A stretch of DNA of 64,000 bases from JAYVSZ01 sp043774925 (GCA_043774925.1 JAYVSZ010000003.1:1-64000), one strand, 5' to 3'; shown: positions 1 to 8,374, counted from the stretch's first letter. Notes: generated by a model from the letters alone, not told the origin. A program made the numbers and translations.

Positions 1-237
1 AAAGAACTTTGGAAATTCCAAGTAGGTTCTGGCGTGATTGGTAATGCATTCACATACGGCCACGCTGGCAAACAACACGTTGGTGTGTTGTCTGGTATCG
101 GTGGTTGGGCTGGTGTTGCAATGAACTTAGGTATGACTAACCCAACAGACGCTTTAGGTGCTGCTGGTGGTTATGCTGAGTTGGTTAAATACAACGCTGC
201 TCCTGGCGGCGGTGGTTTAACAGTGTTCGCACTTTAA
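1..237 (+). CDS. xoxF: XoxF-type PQQ methanol dehydrogenase, C-terminal end (partial)
   Basis: This is the last 78 codons of a periplasmic quinoprotein alcohol dehydrogenase; the 5' part lies outside the window. The frame is open from base 1 to TAA at 235-237. The tail with GNAFTYGHAGKQHVGVLSG, then GIGGWAG and a final GGGLTVFAL resembles the C-terminal propeller blade of PQQ methanol dehydrogenases, and is closer to XoxF (KQxVGVLSGxGGWAG) than to MxaF. XoxF enzymes oxidise methanol in the periplasm using PQQ and a lanthanide. The downstream xoxJ and xoxG support the XoxF call. The metal-ligand residues are not in the window, so lanthanide dependence is inferred from family and context. Confidence 0.9.
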   Translation, partial: KELWKFQVGSGVIGNAFTYGHAGKQHVGVLSGIGGWAGVAMNLGMTNPTDALGAAGGYAELVKYNAAPGGGGLTVFAL

Positions 238-278
238 TTTAGTTCGCTAAATTAGAAGCTAACATTAAGTTCTATAAG

Positions 279-306
279 CACCCCACTTCGGTGGGGTGTT
301 TTTTTA
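279..306 (+). terminator. intrinsic terminator after xoxF
   Basis: An 8-bp perfect stem (CACCCCAC/GTGGGGTG) closed by a TTCG tetraloop is followed by eight T residues. It lies 42 nt after the xoxF stop and separates xoxF from xoxJ, so xoxJ probably has its own promoter or depends on read-through. Confidence 0.93.
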
Positions 307-428
307 TGCTAAACAATAAGTTAGATTAGGTAGTCAGATGAGTATCTCTAAAAATAGAAATTAGTTAAAATGCGTTGTTAATTTATTTGCAGAGAACTTT
401 TATTTTTAGCGGTACTCTACAGTAGTAA

Positions 429-446
429 CACGACAGGGTAGTCGTG
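429..446 (+). promoter_or_regulatory. leader hairpin upstream of xoxJ
   Basis: CACGAC and GTCGTG form a perfect 6-bp inverted repeat around a 6-nt loop, ending about 10 nt before the AAGGA ribosome binding site of xoxJ. There is no T-tract, so it is not a terminator. It could be an operator or an mRNA 5' stabiliser; the function is unknown. Confidence 0.35.
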
Positions 447-466
447 ATTTTAATAAGGAAGCAAAG

Positions 467-1459
467 ATGTTAAATCAAGTAAAACAGCTAGCACTCATTG
501 CGTGTTTGGCTTTAACAGCCAATAGCGCCATGGCTGACAGAGTGAAAGATGCAGATATTCCAACGCTTAATCCAGACGAAGGTCGCATTGGCGAATTGCG
601 TCGTGTGCCTACATTTGATGAGTTTAAAGTATGTGCAGATCCGGATAACATGCCATATTCGAATGTTAAGAAAGAAGGCTTTGAAGATAAAATTGCTGAG
701 CTATTAGCTAAAGATTTGGGAAAGCCACTGACTTTTACTTACGCTTATAATCGCCAAGGTTTTTTAAGAAACACGCTCAATGCAAATCGTTGTGATATCG
801 TCATGGGCACGCCGCCAGATAACGATGCAATGCGCACCTCTAAGCCCTACTACCGCGCTGGCCATGTGTTTATGTGGCGTAAGGACAGTAATTACAATAT
901 TAAAGACTGGGATTCTCCAGATTTACGCAAAGGTGTGATTGGTATCATTGGCCAAAGTCCAGCCACTATTCCGCTTAACGACCATAATCTAATGGGTAAT
1001 GCGCGGCCGTATCGTATGCAACGCGATTTGAATTTACCACCAAGTTTTATGACGGATGATTTGGCTAAAGGGGATATTGATATTGCTATCCAATGGGGTC
1101 CAATTGGTGGCTATTATGCCAAGCTTTCAAAAGTGCCCATGGTTGTTGTTAGCATTCCAGAGTATGAAAGAGAAAATGTAAAGGGCAAGGAGTTCTGGAA
1201 TATCTCAGTGGGCGTGCGAAAAAAAGATAAAGAACGCATGGCGTTAATTCAAGAGGCAATAGACCGTAACCAAGTTGCAATTATGAAAATTTTAGATGAT
1301 TTCGGCATTCCACATGTGCCAGTTGTAGATGGTGATAGCGTAGTAAAGGTTTATAAAGAAGATATAAAACGCGGTTCAGTGGCTCGTGGAAGCAGTACTC
1401 AAAAGGACAACAAAGAAGACAATACTAAAGCTAAAAATAGTGGTGACGGAACTGAATAA
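467..1459 (+). CDS. xoxJ: XoxJ, periplasmic substrate-binding-like protein of methanol oxidation
   Basis: The 330-aa protein has a Sec signal peptide (about residues 1-23, ending SAMA) and a type-2 periplasmic binding fold like MxaJ/XoxJ, the family annotated as quinoprotein dehydrogenase-associated binding protein. Motifs seen: CADPDNMPYSN near the mature N-terminus and RCDIVMGTPP mid-protein. XoxJ is thought to help activate or mature XoxF. The start ATG has an AAGGA site 6-10 nt upstream. The C-terminal 30 residues are a hydrophilic Lys/Asp/Ser-rich tail that looks disordered. It sits between xoxF and xoxG, the usual place. Confidence 0.9.
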   Translation: MLNQVKQLALIACLALTANSAMADRVKDADIPTLNPDEGRIGELRRVPTFDEFKVCADPDNMPYSNVKKEGFEDKIAELLAKDLGKPLTFTYAYNRQGFLRNTLNANRCDIVMGTPPDNDAMRTSKPYYRAGHVFMWRKDSNYNIKDWDSPDLRKGVIGIIGQSPATIPLNDHNLMGNARPYRMQRDLNLPPSFMTDDLAKGDIDIAIQWGPIGGYYAKLSKVPMVVVSIPEYERENVKGKEFWNISVGVRKKDKERMALIQEAIDRNQVAIMKILDDFGIPHVPVVDGDSVVKVYKEDIKRGSVARGSSTQKDNKEDNTKAKNSGDGTE

Positions 1460-1614
1460 ATTCAGTAGAATACCGTGCTTATTTGTGGCAAGCATATTAA
1501 AAAATTGTGTCAACCAAATAAATATTTGTTCGTTAAATTAAGCATACGTAAAGCCAGTGCGTTTAGCATAAACTGAACGTAGCTCATTTTTTTAGGTAGA
1601 TTAAGGGAGATAAC

Positions 1615-2166
1615 ATGTTAGGCAATAAATTTTTAAAGTCAGCATTATTTGTTTCTATGTTGGCATTTGCAGCGGTTTCATTTCAAGCAAGCGCTGCTTG
1701 TAGTTTTGTTTCAACAAAAGATGGTAGCCCATTAGCCGTTAAAGCCGATGCTGCAGACTCAGCAGAAGCAAAAACATTTTTGGATACTTGTAAAAACCCA
1801 TACACAGCAAAATTCGCTGCAGATGCTGAAGCTGCAAAAGCAGGTAAGAAAGTGCTGTCATTTAATGGTTGTACAGGTTGTCATGGTGGTAATTTAGGCG
1901 GCTTAATGGCACCTTCATTGGTTAAAAACGGCGGTACAGGCGCTTTTGATACAAAATGGGTTTATGCCAAAAATGCGACAGACAAAGGTATGTTTGAAAC
2001 TGTTTCTGGCGGCACGCCCGGCACGTCTGGTGGCGTCATGTCAACTTGGCATAAGTCATTAGATGGTCATGTAGGCGACGGTTTATCTACAGATGAAATT
2101 TTGAAGGCAGTTGCTTATATCCGTACACAGTACAAAGGCGATGGCGAAAAAACTTGGCTAAAATAA
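1615..2166 (+). CDS. xoxG: XoxG-like periplasmic cytochrome c
   Basis: A 183-aa secreted monohaem cytochrome c. The signal peptide covers about residues 1-27 (SFQASA/ACSF). The haem site is CTGCH at about residues 76-80; the Met of GGVMSTWH is a likely axial ligand. As XoxG it would accept electrons from XoxF and pass them to a terminal oxidase or another cytochrome. The RBS is AAGGGAG before ATG. Two cysteines near the mature N-terminus (ACSF and DTCKN) could form a disulfide. It resembles the next cytochrome (2367-2909), sharing KNPY and KNAT-KGMFET blocks, so the two look like paralogues. Confidence 0.87.
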   Translation: MLGNKFLKSALFVSMLAFAAVSFQASAACSFVSTKDGSPLAVKADAADSAEAKTFLDTCKNPYTAKFAADAEAAKAGKKVLSFNGCTGCHGGNLGGLMAPSLVKNGGTGAFDTKWVYAKNATDKGMFETVSGGTPGTSGGVMSTWHKSLDGHVGDGLSTDEILKAVAYIRTQYKGDGEKTWLK

Positions 2167-2228
2167 TAGCTTAAGTTTTGAATAGGTAAGTAATCGTTAC
2201 CATTTAAGGCAAAATTAGTAATAAATGA

Positions 2229-2262
2229 ACGACCATACTGAAAGGTGTGGTCGTTTTTTTTT
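2229..2262 (+). terminator. intrinsic terminator after xoxG
   Basis: ACGACCATAC pairs with GTGTGGTCGT (one G-U pair) and is followed by nine T residues. It ends the xoxJG unit and lies directly before the promoter-like sequence of the next cytochrome gene. Confidence 0.88.
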
Positions 2263-2288
2263 GATAATTTTGAAATTACAGGTAAAAT
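2261..2288 (+). promoter_or_regulatory. candidate sigma-70 promoter for lipoprotein cytochrome c
   Basis: TTGATA at 2261-2266 and TAAAAT at 2283-2288 are 16 bp apart, placed immediately after the xoxG terminator and about 80 nt before the cytochrome start at 2367. The region is AT-rich, so chance matches are possible. Confidence 0.45.
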
Positions 2289-2366
2289 ATGGTCATAAAC
2301 AGCACGTCTATCTGTAGGTGTGTTGAGGGGAAGTTTTTTACAGAACAAATATTATGGGAGTTAAGC

Positions 2367-2909
2367 ATGAATCGATTAAAATTAAGCGCTATTTTATTGG
2401 CGCTTATAGCCGCACTAGCCGCTTGTGGTAAACAAGGCGCACCAGCTGCCGATGGCTCAGCGACTTCAGCAGCGCCAGCCGCAGCAGGTAATGCCATTGC
2501 GTTTGTAGATACGCAAGAAGGTAAGCCATTGCTGATTGATGCCAAATTGTTTGATACGCCAGCCGCCAAGGAGTTTTTGGCAACAGGTAAAAATCCTTAC
2601 GTGGGTAATGAAGAAGAGATTAAAAAAGGTAAAAGAATTTTTGGCTTATATTCATGCACGCAATGCCATGGTCCAGAAGGTAAAGGTCAAGTTGGTCCTG
2701 GTTTAGTTGGCCCAACATTCAAATACCCTAAAAATGCGACCAACAAAGGGATGTTTGAAACCATTTGGCACGGTACAAATGGCGGCATGGGTGCTAAAGG
2801 CTTAGGTTTAATGAACCCAAGCACGCCTGAAGATGGTGTTAAGCCAGATGAGATTCTGCAAGTAATCGCTTGGATTCGTAGCATGGGTACCGTGACTGGT
2901 AACGAGTAG
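2367..2909 (+). CDS. lipoprotein cytochrome c, paralogue of XoxG
   Basis: A 180-aa protein whose start is placed at the ATG preceded by GGGAG, not at earlier in-frame starts. Residues 1-20 are a lipoprotein signal with lipobox LAAC, followed by an Ala/Pro-rich linker. One haem site, CTQCH at about residues 95-99, and Met residues in GGMGAKGLGLM are candidate axial ligands. It aligns by eye with XoxG along most of its length. Lipidation would anchor it to a membrane, so an inferred role is moving electrons from soluble XoxG or XoxF to a membrane oxidase. It has its own promoter-like sequence and terminator. Confidence 0.82.
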   Translation: MNRLKLSAILLALIAALAACGKQGAPAADGSATSAAPAAAGNAIAFVDTQEGKPLLIDAKLFDTPAAKEFLATGKNPYVGNEEEIKKGKRIFGLYSCTQCHGPEGKGQVGPGLVGPTFKYPKNATNKGMFETIWHGTNGGMGAKGLGLMNPSTPEDGVKPDEILQVIAWIRSMGTVTGNE

Positions 2910-2925
2910 TTTTGTATTTATTTTA

Positions 2926-2960
2926 GCGCGCTTGCTGAGACCATCAGCAAGCGCGTTTTT
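2926..2960 (+). terminator. intrinsic terminator after lipoprotein cytochrome c
   Basis: A 12-bp perfect stem (CGCGCTTGCTGA/TCAGCAAGCGCG) with a 5-nt loop is followed by TTTTT. It ends only 29 nt before the ndh start, so ndh has very little room for a promoter and may be expressed partly by read-through. Confidence 0.92.
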
Positions 2961-2988
2961 ATTTTAAGTTGTGAGAAAATTGGATAAC

Positions 2989-4311
2989 ATGAGCGATAAT
3001 AATTTACACCATATTGTGATAGTGGGCGGTGGCGCAGGTGGGCTAGAGCTGGCAACGCGCTTAGGCGACTCTTTAGGCAAAAAGCAGCAGGCGAAAATTA
3101 CGCTGATTGATGCCACTAGAACACACGTGTGGAAGCCGCTGTTGCATGAAATTGCAGCGGGTAGCATGAATCCCGAGAAGCATGAGCTAGAGTATTTCGC
3201 GCAAGCGCATTGGCATCATTTTAATTTTCGTTTAGGGCGCATGGATGGTCTGAATCGTGCAAAAAAAGAGATTACCATTACTCCATTTTTAGATGAGGAT
3301 GGTGTTGAGGTTATCGCGCGGCGTACATTTAATTACGATACATTGGTCATTGCGATTGGCAGCACGACCAATGATTTTGGTATTAAAGGTGCACTTGAGT
3401 ATTCAATTGCACTAGATACACAAGAGCAGGCCGAGAAATTTCATCGCAAACTACATAATGCCTTAGTGCGCGCACAAACCCAAACTACGCCGCTGCAAGC
3501 GGGGCAGCTTGAAGTGGTGATTGTGGGTGCAGGGGCCACAGGCGTAGAGCTGGCGGCGGAGCTACATAACACCACGCGTGAGCTAGCCGCTTATGGCTTG
3601 GATAAAATTGATGCAGATCGCGATGTAAAAATTTCACTTATTGAGGCAAGTGATCGCGTGCTACCCGCGCTTCCAGTCAAGTTATCTCATGCTGTGGAAT
3701 TAGAATTAAAAAAGCTGAATGTTCAAGTGCTCACGGGTGAGCGGGTTACTGAGGTGTCGGGTATCGGCGTGCAAACTCACAGCGGCCGCTTTATTCAATC
3801 GGCGCTTGTGGTATGGGCGGCGGGCATTAAAGCACCAGATTTTTTGCGCGAACTCGATGGTTTGGAAGTTAATAAAATTAATCAAATTGTGGTTAAACAA
3901 AACTTGCAATCTCTTACTGACGAGCATATTTTCGCGTTTGGTGATTGCGCTGCTTGTCCTTGGATTGGACACACAGGCAACGTGCCTCCGCGCGCGCAGG
4001 CCGCGCATCAGCAGGCTTCGTTGTTGTATCAAACCATGAAACGCAGAGTAGCGGGCAACACCAAGTTGCCAGAATACGTTTATCGTGATTATGGCTCTTT
4101 GGTCAACTTGGGGCGCTACTCAACAGTTGGTAGCTTAATGGGCGCGATTTCTGGCGGAAGTATGTATATTGAAGGCTTGTTTGCGCGCTTTATGTATCGT
4201 TCACTGTATCAAATGCACTTAATGACGCTGCATGGTGTGTTTTCTGTGCTATTGCAGGGAATCGCGCGCTTGATATCGCGTCGTACTGAGGCGAAAGTAA
4301 AATTGCACTAA
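2989..4311 (+). CDS. ndh: type II NADH dehydrogenase (NDH-2)
   Basis: A 440-aa FAD-dependent NAD(P)H:quinone oxidoreductase of the inner-membrane inner face, feeding electrons to quinone without proton pumping. Two Rossmann motifs are visible: VIVGGGAGGLELA near the N-terminus for FAD and VIVGAGATGVELAAE mid-protein for NAD(P)H. FAFGDCAACP near residue 310 is the typical second FAD contact. The C-terminal 60 residues carry hydrophobic/aromatic helices consistent with membrane attachment. Start ATG 2989 (GGAT upstream) is preferred to GTG 2971. Its 3' end overlaps the convergent lplT by 4 nt. In a methylotroph it can reoxidise NADH from the nearby formate dehydrogenase. Confidence 0.9.
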   Translation: MSDNNLHHIVIVGGGAGGLELATRLGDSLGKKQQAKITLIDATRTHVWKPLLHEIAAGSMNPEKHELEYFAQAHWHHFNFRLGRMDGLNRAKKEITITPFLDEDGVEVIARRTFNYDTLVIAIGSTTNDFGIKGALEYSIALDTQEQAEKFHRKLHNALVRAQTQTTPLQAGQLEVVIVGAGATGVELAAELHNTTRELAAYGLDKIDADRDVKISLIEASDRVLPALPVKLSHAVELELKKLNVQVLTGERVTEVSGIGVQTHSGRFIQSALVVWAAGIKAPDFLRELDGLEVNKINQIVVKQNLQSLTDEHIFAFGDCAACPWIGHTGNVPPRAQAAHQQASLLYQTMKRRVAGNTKLPEYVYRDYGSLVNLGRYSTVGSLMGAISGGSMYIEGLFARFMYRSLYQMHLMTLHGVFSVLLQGIARLISRRTEAKVKLH

Positions 4312-5540
4312 TCCGCATTAGATAATGGCCTGTAAAGCTTATAAATAAAGGCCATGGTGATACTAACAAAGCCGCCAAAAATGATGATGATGGTGTTGAT
4401 AGGCAGTGCTTGATGCACCATCGAAGTGTATATACCAAGCAAAATGAGAATGCCAATATTCTCATTAAAATTTTGCACAGCGATGGAGTGGCCTGCACCA
4501 AGCAGCGTGTGTCCGCGATGCTGCAATAGTGAGTTGAGCGGTACTAAAAAATAACCCGCCAATACGCCGATTGAAAACAGCATGACCGCGGCCACTTCCC
4601 GCGATTCTACAAATATCATCCCAATGACGAGCATGCCCATCAAAATTCCTGCAGGTAACACGCGTGTGGCATTTTCTAACTTTACAAATATTGAAGCGCA
4701 AATAGAGCCTGCTGCAATGCCTACTGCTAAAATGGCGATGAGTTTAGTGGCATCCTGCTCGCTCAAGCCCAATTTAAGCCCCGCCCAGCGTAGCACAACA
4801 AATTGCAAGGTTGCACCTGCGCCCCAAAACAAAGTGGTGACAGCGAGCGAGACTCTGCCTTGCGGATCGCGCCACAGTGTTGTAAAGGCGTGCCAAAAAT
4901 CATGAAAAATAAAGCTCAGATCACGCCTTGGAATGCTATGGTCTTTAGGCACTTTAGGGATGTATATATTAAAAACCGCTGCCATGAGGTACAAGCAGGT
5001 GATGATAGCGATGCCGTAATACGGCGCGTAAGCTGCATTTAATGTCAAGCCGATATTGAGGTTGGCACTCATCATATTGGCGTAAGTAGTGCGCGCTGCA
5101 ATCATCGCGCCAAACACGGGGCCAAGAATAATGGCCGCTACCGTCGTACCCTCCATCCAAGCATTGGCTTTAATCAACAAATGCGGTGGTAACATCTCTG
5201 TTAAAATGCCGTATTTGGCGGGCGAATAAGCCGCAGCGCCAATGCCCACAATGCCGTAAACATACAACGGCGGCAGGCCAAATAGTGCAAGTACGCAACC
5301 AAAAAACTTAATGCCGTTGCTGAGAAACATGACCTTACCTTTTGGCAAAGCATCGGCAAATGGCCCTACAAATGGCGCTAATACGATATATGAGAATACA
5401 AAAAACTCTCGTAAAAGTGGCTCGTGCCAACTGGGTGCGCTGAGCTCGCCAAGTAAGGCGATGCAGGCAAAGAGTAAGGCGTTGTCGGCGACGGCAGATA
5501 AAAACTGCGCGATGAGTAAGGTGTAAAAGCCCTTTACCAT
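4308..5540 (-). CDS. lplT: lysophospholipid transporter LplT-like MFS protein
   Basis: A 410-aa major facilitator with about 11-12 hydrophobic helices. The N-terminal stretch FLSAVADNALLFACIALL and the following GPFADALPKGKVM loop match LplT, which flips lysophospholipids into the inner membrane leaflet for reacylation. In E. coli lplT lies next to aas; no acyltransferase gene is adjacent here, so the partner enzyme must be elsewhere. The gene converges on ndh with a 4-nt overlap and lies 23 nt downstream of phoH on the minus strand. Confidence 0.83.
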   Translation of the reverse strand: MVKGFYTLLIAQFLSAVADNALLFACIALLGELSAPSWHEPLLREFFVFSYIVLAPFVGPFADALPKGKVMFLSNGIKFFGCVLALFGLPPLYVYGIVGIGAAAYSPAKYGILTEMLPPHLLIKANAWMEGTTVAAIILGPVFGAMIAARTTYANMMSANLNIGLTLNAAYAPYYGIAIITCLYLMAAVFNIYIPKVPKDHSIPRRDLSFIFHDFWHAFTTLWRDPQGRVSLAVTTLFWGAGATLQFVVLRWAGLKLGLSEQDATKLIAILAVGIAAGSICASIFVKLENATRVLPAGILMGMLVIGMIFVESREVAAVMLFSIGVLAGYFLVPLNSLLQHRGHTLLGAGHSIAVQNFNENIGILILLGIYTSMVHQALPINTIIIIFGGFVSITMAFIYKLYRPLSNAD

Positions 5541-5563
5541 TCGGTGGTAGCCAAGTTCAAAGC

Positions 5564-6961
5564 TTAAAGCGCCTCAGCGGCAAAGTCGGCCAAACGTGAG
5601 CGCTCGCCGCGCACCAGCGTGACGTGACCGTTGTGCTCCCAGCCTTTAAAGCGGTCAACTACATAGGTTAAACCAGAGCTGCCTTCGGTAAGGTATGGCG
5701 TATCAATTTGCCCAATATTACCAAGGCAAACCACCTTAGTGCCCGGCCCGGCGCGGGTGATGAGCGTTTTCATTTGTTTTGGTGTTAAGTTTTGCGCTTC
5801 ATCGATAATCAAAAATTTATGCAAAAAAGTACGGCCGCGCATAAAGTTGAGCGATTTCACTTTAATCCGCGTACGGATTAAATCTTGCGTTGCGGCACGT
5901 CCCCACTCACCCGCATCTTCGTCGGTTTTATTCAACACGTCCAAATTATCTTCCAACGCGCCCATCCAAGGTGCCATTTTCTCTTCTTCGGTGCCAGGCA
6001 AAAAGCCAATATCTTCGCCAACAGGCACGGTGACGCGTGTCATAATAATTTCGGAATAGATTTTTTTGTCTAAAGTTTGTGTCAATGCCGCAGCCAATGT
6101 GAGCAGCGTTTTGCCCGTGCCTGCTTGTCCGAGTAGCGTCACAAAGTCAACATCTGGGTCCATCAGTAAATTAAGCGCAAAATTTTGCTCGCGGTTGCGC
6201 GCCATAATGCCCCAAACATTGTGCTTAGGGTTGGAGTGATCTTGCACCACCTCTAGAGTTGCAGTGTTGTCTTCAATCTTGCGCACAATGGCGTGAAATG
6301 GCTTTTCAAATTCATAATAAACAAATTCGTTAATTAAAAATGTTTTTACCAATGGACCAGAAATGCGATAAAACATACGCCCAGCGTCCTGCCAAGAAGC
6401 CATGTCTTTACTGTGTTTGTCCCAAAAATCCTGCGGTAACTCCACAATCCCGTTATAGAGCAAATCGCTGTCTTCCAGCACTTTGTCATTAAAATAATCT
6501 TCTGCTGGCACGCCCATGGCGCGCGCTTTAATGCGGATATTAATATCTTTACTGACGAGAATGACCTGGCGCGTTGGGTTGCGTTTTTGTAAATCCAGCA
6601 CCACGCTGATGATTTGATTATCAGCCTTACTGCCCGCTAAACCCGGCAACTCAAGGTTAACGTGATTAGTTTGCATAAACAAACGACCGCTCAGGTGTTT
6701 GTTTCCCTTGATGGCGAGTGGGCTGCCGAGTTCTAAATTGGTGAGATCGGTACCGACGATTTCTTCCAAATAACGACTGGCTTGGCGTGCATTGCGAGCC
6801 ACTTCAGTGAGGCCTTTTTTATTATTATCGAGCTCTTCCAGTGTCACCATCGGCAGAAAAATATCGTGCTCTTCAAAACGAAATAGGCTTGAAGGGTCGT
6901 GCATTAAAACGTTGGTATCGAGTACGAAGAGTTTGGTTGCTGCAGATTGTTTTTTGGTCAT
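5564..6961 (-). CDS. PIN-PhoH ATPase (PhoH2-type RNA helicase/nuclease)
   Basis: A 465-aa two-domain protein. Residues about 10-150 form a PIN ribonuclease domain (KLFVLDTNVLMHDP with the first catalytic Asp, then TLEELD). Residues about 230-465 form a PhoH-type P-loop ATPase with Walker A GQAGTGKTLL and Walker B FLIIDEAQNL. PhoH2 homologues unwind and cleave RNA; as a fused protein without a preceding antitoxin it is the common stand-alone form. It lies in a minus-strand run with lplT downstream and the peroxiredoxin gene upstream. The biological substrate is not known from sequence. Confidence 0.88.
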   Translation of the reverse strand: MTKKQSAATKLFVLDTNVLMHDPSSLFRFEEHDIFLPMVTLEELDNNKKGLTEVARNARQASRYLEEIVGTDLTNLELGSPLAIKGNKHLSGRLFMQTNHVNLELPGLAGSKADNQIISVVLDLQKRNPTRQVILVSKDINIRIKARAMGVPAEDYFNDKVLEDSDLLYNGIVELPQDFWDKHSKDMASWQDAGRMFYRISGPLVKTFLINEFVYYEFEKPFHAIVRKIEDNTATLEVVQDHSNPKHNVWGIMARNREQNFALNLLMDPDVDFVTLLGQAGTGKTLLTLAAALTQTLDKKIYSEIIMTRVTVPVGEDIGFLPGTEEEKMAPWMGALEDNLDVLNKTDEDAGEWGRAATQDLIRTRIKVKSLNFMRGRTFLHKFLIIDEAQNLTPKQMKTLITRAGPGTKVVCLGNIGQIDTPYLTEGSSGLTYVVDRFKGWEHNGHVTLVRGERSRLADFAAEAL

Positions 6962-6976
6962 ATCTTTCTGTCTAAT

Positions 6977-7447
6977 TTAAATAGTTCTAATAAAATCAAT
7001 TACTTCCTGCACATGTCCATCCACTTTAACACCGCGCCATTCTTTAATCAGCACGCCATTTTTATCGATGACAAAGGTGCTACGTTCAATCCCTCTTACC
7101 TGTTTACCATACATATTCTTCATTTTGATGACAGCGAAAATATTACACGCTAGCTCCTCGGTATCTGCCAGCAACTCAAACGGAAAAGTAAATTTTTCTT
7201 TAAAAGTTTCGTGCGATTTTAGGCTGTCACGCGAAATGCCGTAGATCTCTGTATTTTCTGACTGAAATTCGCTATAAAAATCTCTAAATTGCATACCTTG
7301 CGTGGTGCATCCAGGCGTGGCATCTTTGGGATAAAAGTAGAGCACAAGGGTTTTGCCGTGGTGCTGTGAAAGCTTAAAGGTTTTACCGCTGGTCGCGGGA
7401 AGTTCGAAATCGGTGACAGTGTGGTTGAGCGTGGTTTGATTTGACAT
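6977..7447 (-). CDS. bcp: bacterioferritin-comigratory (BCP/PrxQ) peroxiredoxin
   Basis: A thiol peroxidase of about 156 aa that reduces H2O2 and organic peroxides using thioredoxin. The peroxidatic Cys is in YPKDATPGCTTQ. E. coli BCP has a resolving Cys five residues later; here that position is Met (GMQFRD). Another Cys in the helix ELACNIFAV is the likely resolving residue, as in some other BCP subgroups. The IERSTFVID block is typical. No strong RBS distinguishes the possible starts; the Met of MSNQTT (7447) is chosen, but in-frame Met codons exist at 7459 and 7474. Confidence 0.88.
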   Translation of the reverse strand: MSNQTTLNHTVTDFELPATSGKTFKLSQHHGKTLVLYFYPKDATPGCTTQGMQFRDFYSEFQSENTEIYGISRDSLKSHETFKEKFTFPFELLADTEELACNIFAVIKMKNMYGKQVRGIERSTFVIDKNGVLIKEWRGVKVDGHVQEVIDFIRTI

Positions 7448-7541
7448 GGTTTTATTCATTTCAGTTAATAACATTGTTGTTAAAAACTGGAATTATTGCA
7501 AGCTTATTTATTAAGAATTTATTCGTAATAAAAGAAGAAAG

Positions 7542-8276
7542 TTAAGCAGCTTCCAGTTTAAATGAAATGGGTACGCTGATATTAAATGTGCGGCTGCGTA
7601 AGGCTTCAGGCGGGGCGGGAAAAGGCGAAGCCTTGCGCACCATTTCCAGCGCTTGATTGTCTAGCACCTCATGCCCGCTACTTTCTCGCACCTTGGCAGT
7701 CAGCACGTTGCCGCTGCCATCAATTTTTAAGTCGAGCATCACTTCGCCTTCCCAGCCGCGCATTTGTGCGACTTTTGGGTAAGACTTGTGTTTAGCAATC
7801 GCGCGCCCAAGCAGGCCGCCATATTCGCCTAAAGCGTTATCCACGTCCGCTGGACTTGGCTCGGGCGGTTTTGGTTTTTCTATGGGCGGGGGCGCTTGCA
7901 CAACTTCGTGCGGCGGCGTATCTGCTTTTGGTTCGATTGCAATCACTTTTTGTGGCGTTTCTACCACGGCTGGCGGCGGTGTGACATCTTGTTTGATTGG
8001 ACTCGGCGCTTCTACTTTTTTGGTAATTGGCTTTGCCACAGGTTTTGATTCAACCTGCTTAACAGGCTCAGGCTTTGGCGGTTCGGGAACAACTACTGGC
8101 GCGGGCGGCGTGGGTTTTTGCAACTCCACGCTTAAAATATCGGGAATTTTTTTTATCGTATCAAGCTTAAAATTGGGCAATACAACCGCCAACAAGAGAT
8201 GTAACAAAATCGAGGCGATAACCGCCCAAATAATGGTGCTTTCGTTAATGCTTGAGCTTTTTATTGTGCGTTCCAA
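7542..8276 (-). CDS. tonB: energy transducer TonB
   Basis: A 244-aa TonB protein: an N-terminal membrane anchor (about residues 16-34), a long Pro/Glu/Lys-rich periplasmic spacer (about 50-145) and a C-terminal TonB domain with YPKVAQMRGWEGEV and the final SVPISFKLE strand. It transmits proton-motive force to outer-membrane receptors for iron chelates, cobalamin or lanthanide carriers. exbB and exbD are not adjacent. No ATG is available near the N-terminus; the open frame starts at TTG (8276), with no clear RBS, so the start is uncertain. A Fur-like site lies about 70 nt upstream. Confidence 0.88.
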   Translation of the reverse strand: MERTIKSSSINESTIIWAVIASILLHLLLAVVLPNFKLDTIKKIPDILSVELQKPTPPAPVVVPEPPKPEPVKQVESKPVAKPITKKVEAPSPIKQDVTPPPAVVETPQKVIAIEPKADTPPHEVVQAPPPIEKPKPPEPSPADVDNALGEYGGLLGRAIAKHKSYPKVAQMRGWEGEVMLDLKIDGSGNVLTAKVRESSGHEVLDNQALEMVRKASPFPAPPEALRSRTFNISVPISFKLEAA

Positions 8277-8344
8277 AATGACGATTTCTGAAAGTTACTT
8301 TTTTATTTTCTAAAAAAATTGACTAAGTCTTTGATTGTACTACA

Positions 8345-8363
8345 GAGAATGATAGTTTTTAAT
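8345..8363 (-). promoter_or_regulatory. possible Fur box upstream of tonB
   Basis: The 19 bases match the Fur consensus well in one half (GAGAATGATA against GATAATGATA, 9 of 10) and weakly in the other (4 of 9). It lies 69-87 nt upstream of tonB, a gene often under Fur control. The overall match is only about 13 of 19 in an AT-rich spacer. Confidence 0.3.
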
Positions 8364-8374
8364 AGGAAAACTTC

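Noticed and set aside
5564..6961. PIN-PhoH protein as the toxin of a toxin-antitoxin pair
   Set aside because: No small antitoxin gene precedes it on the minus strand; the neighbour upstream is a peroxiredoxin. The stand-alone PIN-PhoH form is common.
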